Source: Shewanella electrodiphila (lineage in GTDB: Bacteria; Pseudomonadota; Gammaproteobacteria; Enterobacterales; Shewanellaceae). Taken from it: a stretch of 64,000 bases of DNA. The stretch covers positions 372,001 to 436,000 of the forward strand of contig NZ_JAKIKU010000002.1 of the NCBI RefSeq assembly GCF_023283985.1, read 5' to 3'. Positions 27,407 through 37,720 of the stretch are shown here, piece after piece. The stretch's first letter is position 1. Every line of letters begins with the position of its first letter. The position numbers and the translations under genes were made by a program. The notes beneath the pieces were generated by a model, which ran no database searches, was not told the DNA's origin, and was given only the letters and a program-made list of their open reading frames with translations.

Positions 27407-27438
27407 AGCCCCTGGAAGTGTGTTCCGGGGGCTTTTTA
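27407..27438 (+). terminator. Terminator after bamB
   Basis: AGCCCCTGGAA pairs with TTCCGGGGGCT (one wobble), followed by TTTTT. Confidence 0.85.
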
Positions 27439-27463
27439 TTTAAAAGTTTTTAGAGGCAAAATC

Positions 27464-28939
27464 ATGATCCCTGTAGTGGCCCTGGTGGGGCGACCTAATG
27501 TTGGTAAGTCAACTTTATTCAACCGTCTTACTCGCACAAGAGATGCGCTTGTCGCCGATTTTCCTGGTTTAACACGTGACCGTAAATATGGTCGTGCGTT
27601 TTTATCTGGTTACGAATTTATTGTGGTTGATACTGGTGGTATCGATGGCACTGAAGAAGGGATCGAAACCAAAATGGCTGAACAGTCGCTTGCTGCGATT
27701 GAAGAAGCTGATGTCGTATTATTCTTAACTGATGCGCGCGCAGGTCTTACTTCTGCTGACTTAGCGATTTCAGAACATTTACGTAGCCGTGATAAAACCA
27801 CCTTTGTTGTTGCCAACAAAGTTGATGGTATTGACGCTGATTCAGCTTGCGCTGAGTTTTGGTCGCTGGGTTTAGGTGAAGTTTATCAAATGGCAGCTGC
27901 GCAAGGCCGCGGCGTGACCAATATGATTGAATATTCACTGGCTCCTTATGCTGAAGCGATGGGTATTACTCGTCAAGATGCTGATGAAGACGGTGAAGAA
28001 GTTCGTGAATACACCGAAGAAGAAGCCGAAGCGGAGCAAGAGCGTCTACAAAACTTACCGATTAAACTTGCGATTATTGGCAAGCCTAACGTGGGTAAAT
28101 CAACGCTGACTAACCGTATTTTAGGTGAAGAACGTGTTGTGGTTTACGATGCACCAGGTACAACTCGTGACAGCATTTACATTCCAATGGAACGTGAAGG
28201 TCGTGAGTATGTGTTGATCGATACTGCTGGTGTTCGTCGCCGTGCAAAAGTACATGAAGTTATCGAGAAGTTCTCGGTGATTAAAACGTTGAAAGCGGTT
28301 GAAGATTCTAACGTAGTATTGTTAGTGATTGATGCGCAAGATGGTATCTCTGAGCAAGATTTAGGCTTATTAGGTTTTGCATTGAATGCGGGCCGCGCAA
28401 TCGTTATTGCTGTGAATAAATGGGATGGCCTTGACCAGTCATTTAAAGAAAGTGTTAAGAGTGAATTAGATCGCCGTTTAGGCTTTATTGATTTCGCCCG
28501 TATTCACTTTATTTCAGCATTACACGGAACTGGTGTTGGTCACTTGTACGAATCTATTGAAGAAGCGTATGACAGTGCGACACGTCGTGTGAGTACGTCA
28601 ATGCTGACGCGTATTATGCAAATGTCACAAGATGATCATCAGCCACCATTAGTACATGGTCGCCGTGTTAAGCTTAAATATGCTCATGCTGGTGGTTACA
28701 ATCCGCCAATCGTTGTCGTGCACGGTAACCAGGTGAGTAAGTTACCTGACTCATACAAACGCTACATGATGAACTATTTCCGTCGTTCATTAAAAGTGGT
28801 TGGTACCCCAATTCAGATCCGCTTCCAAGAAGGTGCGAATCCGTTCGAAGGTAAAACCGAAAAGCTGACTATTAGCCAAGAGCGTCGTCGCAAACGTGCT
28901 ATGAGCCACATTAATACTCGTAAAAAATCACAGTCTTAA
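27464..28939 (+). CDS. der: Ribosome biogenesis GTPase Der (EngA)
   Basis: Der carries two tandem GTPase domains and a KH-like C-terminus and is needed for 50S subunit maturation. In this 491-residue protein the first domain has GRPNVGKST (8-16), DTGG and NKVDG; an acidic linker (about 165-195) precedes the second domain with [17 protein letters not shown] and NKWDG; the KH-like domain covers about 380-470, ending in a basic RRRKRAMSH tail. Located in the customary position after bamB. Confidence 0.97.
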   Translation: MIPVVALVGRPNVGKSTLFNRLTRTRDALVADFPGLTRDRKYGRAFLSGYEFIVVDTGGIDGTEEGIETKMAEQSLAAIEEADVVLFLTDARAGLTSADLAISEHLRSRDKTTFVVANKVDGIDADSACAEFWSLGLGEVYQMAAAQGRGVTNMIEYSLAPYAEAMGITRQDADEDGEEVREYTEEEAEAEQERLQNLPIKLAIIGKPNVGKSTLTNRILGEERVVVYDAPGTTRDSIYIPMEREGREYVLIDTAGVRRRAKVHEVIEKFSVIKTLKAVEDSNVVLLVIDAQDGISEQDLGLLGFALNAGRAIVIAVNKWDGLDQSFKESVKSELDRRLGFIDFARIHFISALHGTGVGHLYESIEEAYDSATRRVSTSMLTRIMQMSQDDHQPPLVHGRRVKLKYAHAGGYNPPIVVVHGNQVSKLPDSYKRYMMNYFRRSLKVVGTPIQIRFQEGANPFEGKTEKLTISQERRRKRAMSHINTRKKSQS

Positions 28940-28985
28940 TTAAGAAGGTCGTTGACACTAAAAGTGCGATGACTTTTGACTGATT

Positions 28986-29019
28986 AAAAAAGCCTGAATT
29001 GAAAAATTCAGGCTTTTTT
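28986..29019. terminator. Bidirectional terminator after der
   Basis: AAGCCTGAATT / AATTCAGGCTT around a GAAA loop, with A runs before and T runs after; it also faces the convergent DUF3300 gene. Confidence 0.9.
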
Positions 29020-29065
29020 GTTTTTAGCAGATGTTAGTTAAAAACAACTGTGGCGGTATGACACC

Positions 29066-30448
29066 TTATCTGGCTTTCTGTTTAGGTGCAGATGAACGAG
29101 TTGATGACTTATGCTGCGTTGTTCTATTGCCCACATTTCTATTGCTTACATTTCTGTTAGTCATATTTCTATTATTCATATTTCTATTACTGCTGCTCTT
29201 ATTTGTAGATGTGTGCTGTCTAGATGAGTACTGCTTTGACGACGCATGATTTTGCGTTGTCCTCGCTTTAGACGAGCTATTGCTAGCGCGTTGACTATAT
29301 TGTCGACTCTGATTGTTGTGATTATTCGCTTTGCTAATGGCTTTGTTATTCGCATAGTGATTCGTCGACTTATTCTTTTGAACGTTATGATTAACCTTGT
29401 GGTTTGATTTACTGTAAGTGCTTTTGTTATTTACAGCATGACGTTTATTGTCTTTTAACGCTTTGTTGACTCGATTGTGCTGCGAATGCTTTGAGTTTGC
29501 AGGCATATGCGAAGGCTTGTTAACTGAGCTATGCACTATTTTTGTCTTGTTATAGCGTTTTTTATCGTATCGATGGCTGACTTTAGGCGCTTTATAAGCG
29601 ACACCTCGGCGATGCGCGGGTTTATGCTTCCATCGCTGTGAACCACTGCTATAAGCAATTTTATGTGGTTTGCGGTAATAACGCGTATTACGATGATTAA
29701 CCACTACGACACGGTGATGTGACCAATGCACAGCACCAAAGAAGTAGTTAAAGTTTATGTAAACACTTGGCCCCCAATATATTGGACGGTGTGGGCGATA
29801 ATAAGCGTGTGCTGGATAATGCCAGTAAACAGGCGGGTATGCATGCCAGCGCCAGTGACCGTAAACCACTCTTGGGTCGTACACTGGAACATAAATGACT
29901 TCAGGCTTGGCAGGCTCAATAATGATCTGTTTCTCGACACGGGTAACTGTCATGTTATCCATATCATTAAAGCTATCTGCTTCGTCAGCTTGTTGCCTAA
30001 GCGCCTGAACACTGGCAAGCACTATAGCTTCATCTTGCAAGAAAGCTTCACCGAGTTCTTGAGTCCAATCTAAATCTTCATTGAGTTTTTCAAGTACGGT
30101 AGGGAAAGCGACAAGGGCAGTGACACTGGGATCCCAATCTTGTTGTTCAGCCTGCTGCATTTTTTGACTGCTACTTAAACTGCTATTTTGTTGCTCCCAA
30201 CGACGGGCCTGAACGATTTCAAGCGGATACGTTGCTGCAATTAAAATATGCGTCAATAAGCTGTCTGGGTAAAGTGCAATAGGCGCAAGCATTTGCGCTA
30301 ACTGCGCTTCAGAAAGCTGAGACTGCTCAAATTGAGCGTCATTATTGGCATTGGATTGGCTATCAACAGCTAACGCCGCTGGTGACAGTAAGCACAGGCT
30401 CATTAGCCCTGCTTTTAATAGTTTATTGGGGATAGATAATAGTGTCAT
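29066..30448 (-). CDS. DUF3300 family exported protein with long low-complexity tail
   Basis: A 460-residue protein with a signal peptide (about 1-27) and a DUF3300 domain (about 45-240): LSEAQLAQMLAPIALYPDSL, LIAATYPLEIVQARRWEQ, DWDPSVTALVAFPTVLEKLN, then EVIYVPVYDPRVVYGHW and an aromatic/His-rich stretch. From about residue 260 the sequence is basic and rich in Ser, Asn, His and Lys, with short repeats such as NRNMTNRNVSNRNVGNR. The function is unknown; His-rich segments suggest metal or surface binding (inference). ATG 30448 was chosen over an upstream in-frame start because GGAG precedes it and it begins the signal peptide. It follows the sensor kinase gene by about 150 bases on the same strand. 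Confidence 0.85.
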   Translation of the reverse strand: MTLLSIPNKLLKAGLMSLCLLSPAALAVDSQSNANNDAQFEQSQLSEAQLAQMLAPIALYPDSLLTHILIAATYPLEIVQARRWEQQNSSLSSSQKMQQAEQQDWDPSVTALVAFPTVLEKLNEDLDWTQELGEAFLQDEAIVLASVQALRQQADEADSFNDMDNMTVTRVEKQIIIEPAKPEVIYVPVYDPRVVYGHWRWHAYPPVYWHYPAHAYYRPHRPIYWGPSVYINFNYFFGAVHWSHHRVVVVNHRNTRYYRKPHKIAYSSGSQRWKHKPAHRRGVAYKAPKVSHRYDKKRYNKTKIVHSSVNKPSHMPANSKHSQHNRVNKALKDNKRHAVNNKSTYSKSNHKVNHNVQKNKSTNHYANNKAISKANNHNNQSRQYSQRASNSSSKARTTQNHASSKQYSSRQHTSTNKSSSNRNMNNRNMTNRNVSNRNVGNRTTQHKSSTRSSAPKQKAR

Positions 30449-30599
30449 TTTATCTCCATGTACCAAACATCGGTACTTTACGAATGTTAGGGATAGAATA
30501 ACTAAGTGAAAATGAACACAAGATGAAAGTGTATTAGATAGGGCTAACTAAATGAGATAATCTTTTAGTCGCTATTTAGCCAATTAAATGGATAAAGAC

Positions 30600-32018
30600 T
30601 TAATGGCGAAAGGTGACTGTAAATTTTGCGCCGCCATACTGCTCTGATTGAGCAACTGTTAACTCACCTTGGTAGCTATTAACCAAGTCTTGAACGATGG
30701 CTAGACCAATGCCATGTCCTTGATTGTAGGTGTCAGCGCGAATACCACGCTCAAAAATATTTTGGCGCTGCACTTCAGTTAAGCCATTACCATCATCTTC
30801 AATGATAAAATTTAAGCTGGAGTCAGTTTTTGTTACCGATAAACAAACCTGCGTTTTCGCCGCCTTACAAGCATTATCGAGCAGATTACCCAGCAGTTCA
30901 TGTAAATCCGCTTCTTCGCCTTTAAATACCAGTTTAGCAGGGGCTTGATAGTCGATATCAATGTGTGACTGTTGATATATCTTAGCTAAGGTTCTAATTA
31001 ATTTGCTGGCTACATCATCAATGCTCACCCCTAAATGCCATGCTTGATTGGCACTGGATTTAGCCTTGTTGAGCTGATAACTAATGATGTTATTAATATT
31101 ATTTGCTTGCTCTTTAGAGTCCGGACTTAAGTCCGTTTGGCTTTGCAGCACGGCTAATGGCGTTTTTAAACTATGAGCTAAGTCGGCTAACGCATTTCGG
31201 TAGCGCTGGCGCTGAAGTTGCTCTGTGTTTAGCAATACATTGAGTTGTTTTGCGACAGCATTTAACTCGTTGGGGTAATGTTGATTTAATCGTGTTTGTT
31301 GGCCTTGCTCTACTAATGCTAGCTCTTTCGTGAACTGGTTTAATGGCTTTAATGTCCAGAATAACCAAATAGCCTGAACCAAAGCCAATACAATCATGAG
31401 CACGATAAGCCAAGTCCAGAGAGTGGTGCTGAACTCACTCACTTGCTGTTGATAGTCAGCGTCATCTTTAACAATATGTACTGTGATTGCCAGGGGTGTT
31501 TCATTGGTTTCAAAGCTAACACTAAAGCTATACACAACATGGTTATTGTTGCTGTTACCAGCTAAATCATCAAAACGAACTTGGGTGAGCTGGCCTTGGC
31601 CCATTGGAGGTGCTGGCAGTAATAATGCTGTTGATTGATTCGTGGGTAAATCTAAGCCTAGAAAAGATTCTGAGTGCCAAACCAGTTTATCTTCTGAAGA
31701 TATAAGGGCATACAAGCCAGAGCCAATCACATTAAATTGGTTTTCTAATAGATAATTGGGCATGACGACGTGTTCATCTTTGACTTCAGCGACAGCTAAC
31801 ACTGAATAAACATAAGCGCGTAACTGGTTATTAATCGATTGGGTAATTTGATGTTGGAAAGCACCATTAACTGTGATGCCAATCAGCGGGAGCAATACCA
31901 AAATCAACAACAGGCCGCTGAGCATTAATCTGATTTTTAATGAATTAATCCCGCCAATAAAATTTGACCTTGCTTGCTTGTTAAGCCATTGGGTTTTGAA
32001 TGTGCTCAGCCAATTCAT
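30600..32018 (-). CDS. PhoQ-like sensor histidine kinase
   Basis: A 472-residue membrane kinase. Transmembrane helices at about 29-50 and 200-222 flank a periplasmic sensor domain of about 150 residues; a HAMP segment (about 223-275) follows. The dimerisation box is ALADLAHSLKTPLAVLQ, with the phospho-acceptor His near residue 282, a form typical of PhoQ-type kinases. The ATPase has LLGNLLDNACKAA (N box), IEDDGNGL (G1) and GHGIGLAIVQDLV (G2). Its partner is the response regulator gene five bases upstream. The signal sensed is unknown; PhoQ kinship suggests divalent cations or envelope stress. Confidence 0.92.
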   Translation of the reverse strand: MNWLSTFKTQWLNKQARSNFIGGINSLKIRLMLSGLLLILVLLPLIGITVNGAFQHQITQSINNQLRAYVYSVLAVAEVKDEHVVMPNYLLENQFNVIGSGLYALISSEDKLVWHSESFLGLDLPTNQSTALLLPAPPMGQGQLTQVRFDDLAGNSNNNHVVYSFSVSFETNETPLAITVHIVKDDADYQQQVSEFSTTLWTWLIVLMIVLALVQAIWLFWTLKPLNQFTKELALVEQGQQTRLNQHYPNELNAVAKQLNVLLNTEQLQRQRYRNALADLAHSLKTPLAVLQSQTDLSPDSKEQANNINNIISYQLNKAKSSANQAWHLGVSIDDVASKLIRTLAKIYQQSHIDIDYQAPAKLVFKGEEADLHELLGNLLDNACKAAKTQVCLSVTKTDSSLNFIIEDDGNGLTEVQRQNIFERGIRADTYNQGHGIGLAIVQDLVNSYQGELTVAQSEQYGGAKFTVTFRH

Positions 32019-32023
32019 GACGA

Positions 32024-32704
32024 CTAGCCTGCAGCTAATTGTCGCAGGCGATACCCTTGACCGCGCAAGGTTTCTATCAGTTTATATTCGCCGTCGGGAT
32101 CGAGCTTTTTGCGCAGACGGCGGATAAATACTTCAATGACATTTGAGTCTAAGTCGAAGTCTTGATCATAGATATGTTCAATCAAGGTGGGTTTAGAAAT
32201 GACTTCGCCTTGATGCAGCATGAAGTATTCAAATAATTTAAACTCTGAACTACTGAGAATAATGGGGTTTTGTAAATGCATTAGCTCAAGGGTGCGAGTA
32301 TTGAGGCTAAATGGTCCGTTAGTCACTGTTGGGCTAGCTTTTCCCACTGAACGGCGTATCAATGCATTTAAACGGGCAACAAGCTCTTCAGGTTGAAACG
32401 GCTTAGTAAGGTAATCGTCAGCGCCAGAGTCTAGCCCAAGCACCTTGTCTTGCCAGCCGTCTCTAGCGGTTAAAATAAGGATTGGGTAATCAATTTGCTT
32501 TTGACGAAGTTGCGTAATTAGGCTCAAACCATCAATTTTAGGTAAGCCGACATCGATAATCGCGGCGTCATATTGATATTCAGTTGCTTGAAATAAGCCA
32601 TCTTCACCGTCAGATGATATATCGACGCTGTAATTAGCGGCTTGTAAATGCTCAGTAAGGTTTCTCTGTAAGCCTAAATCATCTTCTACTAACAATATTC
32701 TCAT
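32024..32704 (-). CDS. OmpR/PhoP-family response regulator
   Basis: A 226-residue DNA-binding response regulator. The receiver domain has the acidic pair E7-D8-D9, phosphorylation site Asp51 (AAIIDVGLPKIDG), Thr in LILTARD and Lys in YLTKPFQ. The C-terminal winged helix (about 130-222) has SSSEFKLFEYFMLHQGEVIS and SNVIEVFIRRLRKKLDPDG. It sits between the PepSY gene (2-base gap) and the kinase (5-base gap), so all three form one operon, likely self-controlled. Confidence 0.94.
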   Translation of the reverse strand: MRILLVEDDLGLQRNLTEHLQAANYSVDISSDGEDGLFQATEYQYDAAIIDVGLPKIDGLSLITQLRQKQIDYPILILTARDGWQDKVLGLDSGADDYLTKPFQPEELVARLNALIRRSVGKASPTVTNGPFSLNTRTLELMHLQNPIILSSSEFKLFEYFMLHQGEVISKPTLIEHIYDQDFDLDSNVIEVFIRRLRKKLDPDGEYKLIETLRGQGYRLRQLAAG

Positions 32705-32706
32705 GG

Positions 32707-33090
32707 CTAATTCCTTGAAATTGAACCGGTACGCGCATTAACGGTGGCATAAAACACCATGCCATTATTAGAGAGTAATTTAATTCGGTAGCCCGTTGAA
32801 TTACCCACTTTTGTCGATTGCACTGATAGCACTTTTGCAGAGTATTGTCGTTTGGCGATTTGCGCCGCTTGTGAAGAACTCTTCACGGCTAAAGATTGGG
32901 ATTTACCTGAACCGCCTTTGGTTTTGTTATTAAACCCAGGGTGACCAATATTTACTGAAGAGCTGATTGAAATAGCACTGCTGAGATTAGTAATAACTGA
33001 CATAGGCGCAGCCTGAACCGACCCCATTGTTATTGAAAACAATAGAAACGATAGCAGGGAAGTGCATAATCTCTTGTTTAATTTGCTCAT
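32707..33090 (-). CDS. Exported PepSY-domain protein
   Basis: A 127-residue protein with a signal peptide (about 1-28) and a C-terminal PepSY domain (about 75-127; AAQIAKRQYSAKVLSV, GYRIKLLSNNGMVFYATVNARTGSI). PepSY proteins commonly accompany PhoPQ-like systems and may inhibit proteases or tune the sensor. ATG 33090 was chosen because it begins the basic n-region of the signal peptide; an upstream in-frame ATG would add six residues. First gene of the three-gene signalling operon. Confidence 0.85.
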   Translation of the reverse strand: MSKLNKRLCTSLLSFLLFSITMGSVQAAPMSVITNLSSAISISSSVNIGHPGFNNKTKGGSGKSQSLAVKSSSQAAQIAKRQYSAKVLSVQSTKVGNSTGYRIKLLSNNGMVFYATVNARTGSISRN

Positions 33091-33108
33091 TATCAGCGTC
33101 CACATCAA

Positions 33109-33478
33109 TATTTATCTTTAAAATCAGTTATCAGTGTAAAAGATCCCTTTCAATATAGAAACATCTGCATCGATGAATATCAATTGCTTTGGTATTCGCT
33201 CAAAGTATGGATTGGTTTATATGAATAGAAGATGAATAGCTTGCAGTGGCGCAGCTACTGGTTATTTATGTCAGTCACTTTTTATGTAAGTCACTTTTTA
33301 TCTAAGTCATTTTTTATCTAAGTCAATTTTTATCTAAGTCAATTTCATGTAAGTCATTTTTCGTGTTCAGCTTGCATTCATTTTGATTCCTTTTAAATAA
33401 CAACTCATCAATAACAAGCTTTGAGTGATTAAGTGCAATTTACTCTAGCGGTTAAATCTGAATGAGAGGGAATACAAA
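33109..33478. other. Intergenic region with 16-bp tandem repeats
   Basis: Divergent spacer holding promoters of the PepSY operon and of the GlyGly-CTERM gene. The only distinct structure is the repeat array at 33271-33365. Confidence 0.5.
33271..33365. repeat. Tandem array, six units of about 16 bp
   Basis: Units of the form TAAGTCACTTTTTATC, one shortened to 15 bases, with variation mostly in the T-rich half. Confidence 0.92.
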
Positions 33479-34579
33479 ATGGATATTAAATTGATAACGC
33501 AAAACCGTTTCAGTCAGGTGATTAGTGTTTTTACTAAAGTGAGTTGCGCATTAATACTAACGTTTGCGCCGACAGTGAATGCTGACGAATATGAGCAAGA
33601 TATGATTGTTGTCAGTGAGGGGAGGCAAGTTAGTGGTGCAGCCTCTTTAAGTGAACCAGCAGGTAAAGCATCATTATCACCTGAGCAAAAACAAACCTTG
33701 CTGCAATTGATTGCGGATGAGAAAGCCAAACGCAAATCTGATGCGGCGCAAGGAAAACCATTAGCTAAGCGTGCAACGCGCGAGTACATAACGAGTTTAC
33801 GCCAAGCAGGGCAGTTATCTGTCAATGCATTACACAGTGTCAACCAAGCGTCTCAAGCACTTTCCAAATTAGAAACTTCAGTAAATGAAGTTACAACAGA
33901 TGCAGCAACAACTCCTTCTGCAACTCATGCAACAACAACCAATCCAGTAACAGCCAATACAGTAACAACAAATACAGTTACAGCAAATAACAGCATTGAA
34001 AGTCAGTCATCCAATAGCAAATTATTAACTAATCACGTATTGCAGCAGTCTATTATTGGTTATCGCGATTTTGATATTTATGAGGCTTATAGCCGTCTAT
34101 TTGATGATTTTGATGAAGATGGTTTTTATCAAACTTTTAGCGTGACCTTTGATGCTGATGTCTATGGTTTTACCCAAGGTGAGCCTGCTAATGTTTATGC
34201 TGAGCTGTATTTAAGTCGAAATGGTGGTCCATGGGAGCATTATTATTCTACCGAAGTGTTTACCATTTATGGTGATGCCACCGATGATGATTATGAAGTG
34301 CTGACAACCTTAGCGCAGGGATACAAAACTGATTATTACGATGTCCTTATCGATTTATATGAGTTTGGCTATGAAGATATTGTCGCGACATTAAGTGCAG
34401 ATGAGTCTGATGGTTTATATGCCTTACCACTAGAAAGTAGTGACAGAGATGAAGTGTACGAAGAAGAATATATTGAAGTCGTTGAAACTGAGGTCATCGT
34501 TAGCGGTGGTAGCTTGGCTTGGAGTGGATTATTGATGTTGCTACTTCTAGCAATGAGACGTTCAAACTTGAATGCTTAA
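33479..34579 (+). CDS. Secreted protein with GlyGly-CTERM (rhombosortase) sorting signal
   Basis: A 366-residue exported protein of unknown function. A signal peptide (about 1-36) is followed by a polar region, a Thr/Asn/Val-rich simple-sequence stretch (about 140-170) and an acidic aromatic domain (about 185-330; FDIYEAYSRLFDDFDEDGFY, YDVLIDLYEFGYEDIVATL). The last 25 residues form a tripartite tail: SGGS, a hydrophobic helix (LAWSGLLMLLLLAM) and a basic RR end, which is the GlyGly-CTERM signal processed by rhombosortase in Shewanella, Vibrio and relatives. It should therefore be cleaved and secreted or attached to the surface. No catalytic motif was recognised. Confidence 0.75.
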   Translation: MDIKLITQNRFSQVISVFTKVSCALILTFAPTVNADEYEQDMIVVSEGRQVSGAASLSEPAGKASLSPEQKQTLLQLIADEKAKRKSDAAQGKPLAKRATREYITSLRQAGQLSVNALHSVNQASQALSKLETSVNEVTTDAATTPSATHATTTNPVTANTVTTNTVTANNSIESQSSNSKLLTNHVLQQSIIGYRDFDIYEAYSRLFDDFDEDGFYQTFSVTFDADVYGFTQGEPANVYAELYLSRNGGPWEHYYSTEVFTIYGDATDDDYEVLTTLAQGYKTDYYDVLIDLYEFGYEDIVATLSADESDGLYALPLESSDRDEVYEEEYIEVVETEVIVSGGSLAWSGLLMLLLLAMRRSNLNA

Positions 34580-34618
34580 GTTGCAGTCTCTCTAATGATG
34601 AACCTTGTGATTATGAAA

Positions 34619-34646
34619 ACAAAATCCCGCTAATGCGGGATTTTTC
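34619..34646. terminator. Bidirectional terminator
   Basis: AAATCCCGC / GCGGGATTT around TAAT with flanking A and T runs, between the convergent GlyGly-CTERM gene and xseA. Confidence 0.85.
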
Positions 34647-34695
34647 TGGTTGTTGATAAGGTGTGTTGATATTAACGCCAGTTGCCAGTTGCCAC

Positions 34696-36033
34696 CTATG
34701 ACACAACCGACTTTACTTCACCTTGATTAAGTTGAGTTGTCAGTATTTCGCCCGTTTTCACTTGCTTCGCATCTTGTAAGATATTGCCTTTACCGTCTCG
34801 GGTAATACTGTAACCACGGCTTAATGTGGCCAATGGGCTAACGGTTTCTAACTGATGTGCGCTGTAACTGACTTGTTGATTGGCGTTAGTTAATCTTGTT
34901 TTCATGGCATCGTTAAGTCGATTACTTAAATAGCTCACTTTGTTTTGTTCTAACGTTAACTTATGAGCTGGGGATTGCTGCTGAAGTTGGCCTTTCAAGC
35001 GTTGTTGTTTTAACGCTGCGTTAGATAATTTGTATTGCATGGCCGACTCAAGTTTTAGCTGCATTTCATCAAAGCGTTGCTCAAGTTGTTGTAGTTGCCT
35101 TTTAGGATCTTCACGTTGCAGCTGGTGGCTTAACTCTGTCAGTAGTGTGCTTTGGTGCAATAAGTAATGACGCATAGCCTGGCGTAATCTTGAAAACGTC
35201 AGGTTGAGCTTTTGCGTCTTATTGCCTTTATCGTCCGATAATAACTCGGCACCCGCTGATGGTGTTGGCGCTCGTACATCCGCGACATAATCACTGATGG
35301 TAGTATCAATTTCATGACCCACAGCGCTAACAACGGGTAAGGCACTGTTATAAATCGCATGGGCTAAGTCTTCATCATTAAAACACCATAAGTCTTCTAA
35401 TGAGCCGCCGCCACGGGTAAGCAGTATCACATCGACTTCTAAGCGTTTATTAGCTGTAGTGATAGCACTGATGATTTGCTTGCTGGCACTGGTTCCCTGG
35501 ACTTGTGTAGGGTAAATCACCACTTCGATTGACGGGTCGCGCGTTGATAGTACTTTGACCACATCTCTTACGGCAGCGCCAGTAGCTGAGGTGATAACAC
35601 CTATTCGTTGAATATTTTGCGGTAATGGGCGCTTAGTTTCTGTTGCAAACAAGCCTTCAGCGGCTAATTTCAGTTTAAGTGCTTCATATTGCTGTGCGAG
35701 TAATCCATCACCTGCAGGTAACATTGATTCCAAGAGTAATTGATAATCACCGCGAGGCTCGTAAACACTGATAGAGCCTTTAACTAATACTTGTTGGCCA
35801 TTAACAGGTTTAAAAGGCACTGATTGATTACGGCCTTTGAACATTGCACAGCGAATTTGCGAGCGGCTATCTTTTAAGGTCATATACCAATGACCTGAAT
35901 TTGGGGAAACAAAGTTCGAGATTTCGGCCTCAAGCCACACCTTTCCTAGCTCTCCTTCAAGCAGCTGGCGGACTTCACCGTTTAATCGGGAAACGGTGTA
36001 AACATTATTTTTCGAGCTTTTCATCAAATTCAA
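34696..36033 (-). CDS. xseA: Exodeoxyribonuclease VII large subunit
   Basis: The catalytic large subunit of ExoVII, which degrades single-stranded DNA from both ends. The 445-residue protein has the N-terminal OB fold (about 12-105; [41 protein letters not shown]), then the nuclease domain with [34 protein letters not shown] and [27 protein letters not shown], a coiled coil (about 270-385) and the C-terminal [13 protein letters not shown]. Divergent from guaB, as in many gammaproteobacteria. Confidence 0.96.
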   Translation of the reverse strand: MNLMKSSKNNVYTVSRLNGEVRQLLEGELGKVWLEAEISNFVSPNSGHWYMTLKDSRSQIRCAMFKGRNQSVPFKPVNGQQVLVKGSISVYEPRGDYQLLLESMLPAGDGLLAQQYEALKLKLAAEGLFATETKRPLPQNIQRIGVITSATGAAVRDVVKVLSTRDPSIEVVIYPTQVQGTSASKQIISAITTANKRLEVDVILLTRGGGSLEDLWCFNDEDLAHAIYNSALPVVSAVGHEIDTTISDYVADVRAPTPSAGAELLSDDKGNKTQKLNLTFSRLRQAMRHYLLHQSTLLTELSHQLQREDPKRQLQQLEQRFDEMQLKLESAMQYKLSNAALKQQRLKGQLQQQSPAHKLTLEQNKVSYLSNRLNDAMKTRLTNANQQVSYSAHQLETVSPLATLSRGYSITRDGKGNILQDAKQVKTGEILTTQLNQGEVKSVVS

Positions 36034-36064
36034 CCGACCAATAGTATTTTTTCACTATTTTCCA

Positions 36065-36093
36065 TTTACCAACCTAAATATGCAAGGTATAAT
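36065..36093 (+). promoter_or_regulatory. Probable sigma-70 promoter of guaB
   Basis: A perfect -10 TATAAT (36088-36093) lies 17 bases after TTTACC (36065-36070), about 50 bases upstream of the guaB ATG. It supports the start at 36146 rather than the longer open frame from 36080. Confidence 0.65.
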
Positions 36094-36145
36094 CCCGCCG
36101 CAATATTTACCCTTTCTAAACCCTACACTTTCTGGGAGATGTTGC

Positions 36146-37618
36146 ATGTTAAGATTAAGAAATGACGCACTAACATTTGATGATGTACTACTAGTGCCTG
36201 CTCACTCAACCGTCCTCCCAAATACCGCTGTTCTGAAAACTCGTCTGACTAAAAAAATTGAATTAAACACACCAATCGTGTCTGCAGCTATGGATACCGT
36301 AACTGAAGCTCGCTTAGCGATCGCGATGGCGCAAGAAGGTGGTCTAGGTTTTATTCATAAAAACATGACGATTGAACAACAAGCTGAAGAAGTTCGTAAA
36401 GTTAAAATCTATGAAGCTGGTATCGTACAGCAGCCTGTTACAGTGACGCCAAGCACCACGCTAGCTGAACTTAAGCAACTGACTGAACGTAACGGTTTTG
36501 CTGGTTATCCAGTGATTAACGATGCGAAAGAGCTTGTGGGTATTATCACTGGCCGTGATGTTCGTTTTATTACTGACTGGAGCCGTACCGTTGAGCAAGT
36601 CATGACGCCGAAAGATCGTCTTGTTACTGTGCTTGAAGGGACTAAGCTAGATGAAGTTCAAACCCTAATGCATTCACATCGTGTTGAAAAAGTATTAGTA
36701 GTTGATGCTAACTTTAAGCTTAAAGGCCTTATCACTGTTAAAGATTTCCAAAAAGCAGAACGTAAACCTAATGCATGTAAAGACGAATTAGGTCGTTTAC
36801 GTGTTGGTGCTGCTGTTGGCGCTGGTGCAGGCAACGAAGAACGCGTTGAAGCATTAGTTAAAGCTGGTGTTGACGTATTGCTGATTGATTCTTCACACGG
36901 TCACTCTGAAGGGGTATTGCAACGTATTCGCGATACTCGCGCAGCTTTCCCTGATTTACAAATTGTTGGCGGTAACGTAGCAACAGCTGAAGGTGCATTA
37001 GCCTTAGTTGATGCAGGTGTTGATGCCGTTAAAGTGGGTATTGGCCCAGGTTCAATTTGTACTACTCGTATCGTTACTGGTGTTGGTGTACCGCAAATTA
37101 CTGCTGTATCAGATGCCGCAGCTGCGATTAAGCATTTAGATATCCCTGTTATTGCAGATGGTGGTATTCGTTTCTCTGGTGATTTAGCTAAAGCATTAGC
37201 TGCGGGTGCATCATGCATCATGGCCGGTTCAATGTTTGCTGGTACTGAAGAAGCGCCAGGTGAAACTGAACTTTATAACGGCCGCGCTTATAAGTCATAC
37301 CGTGGTATGGGTTCTTTAGGTGCGATGACGCAAACACAAGGTTCATCTGACCGTTACTTCCAAAGCGATAACGCCGCTGACAAATTAGTACCAGAGGGTA
37401 TTGAAGGTCGCGTAGCTTATAAAGGTAAATTAAAAGAAATTATTCACCAACATATGGGCGGTTTACGTTCATGTATGGGGCTTACTGGTTGTGCAACCAT
37501 TCAAGAGTTAAACGAAAAAGCAGAATTTGTAAAAATCACTTCTGCTGGTATGGGCGAGTCTCATGTCCATGACGTGACAATCAGTAAAGAAGCGCCGAAC
37601 TATCGCAGCGGTTCTTAA
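36146..37618 (+). CDS. guaB: Inosine-5'-monophosphate dehydrogenase
   Basis: IMP dehydrogenase oxidises IMP to XMP, the committed step of GMP synthesis. The 490-residue protein has the TIM barrel interrupted by two CBS domains (about 95-205). Visible motifs are [31 protein letters not shown], the catalytic loop [25 protein letters not shown] and the flap [13 protein letters not shown] 36146 matches E. coli GuaB and follows GGGAGA. guaA follows 102 bases after a terminator. Confidence 0.97.
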   Translation: MLRLRNDALTFDDVLLVPAHSTVLPNTAVLKTRLTKKIELNTPIVSAAMDTVTEARLAIAMAQEGGLGFIHKNMTIEQQAEEVRKVKIYEAGIVQQPVTVTPSTTLAELKQLTERNGFAGYPVINDAKELVGIITGRDVRFITDWSRTVEQVMTPKDRLVTVLEGTKLDEVQTLMHSHRVEKVLVVDANFKLKGLITVKDFQKAERKPNACKDELGRLRVGAAVGAGAGNEERVEALVKAGVDVLLIDSSHGHSEGVLQRIRDTRAAFPDLQIVGGNVATAEGALALVDAGVDAVKVGIGPGSICTTRIVTGVGVPQITAVSDAAAAIKHLDIPVIADGGIRFSGDLAKALAAGASCIMAGSMFAGTEEAPGETELYNGRAYKSYRGMGSLGAMTQTQGSSDRYFQSDNAADKLVPEGIEGRVAYKGKLKEIIHQHMGGLRSCMGLTGCATIQELNEKAEFVKITSAGMGESHVHDVTISKEAPNYRSGS

Positions 37619-37624
37619 TACATT

Positions 37625-37654
37625 AAAGGCGGCAATGTGATTGTCGCCTTTTTT
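37625..37654 (+). terminator. Terminator-like hairpin between guaB and guaA
   Basis: AAGGCGGCAA pairs with TTGTCGCCTT (one wobble) around TGTGA, followed by TTTT. Confidence 0.7.
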
Positions 37655-37720
37655 CAATCTTAAAATTCATTGAGATTGAAAGTACACCTACTATAAGCAA
37701 AACCAGATATAAGGTATCCC

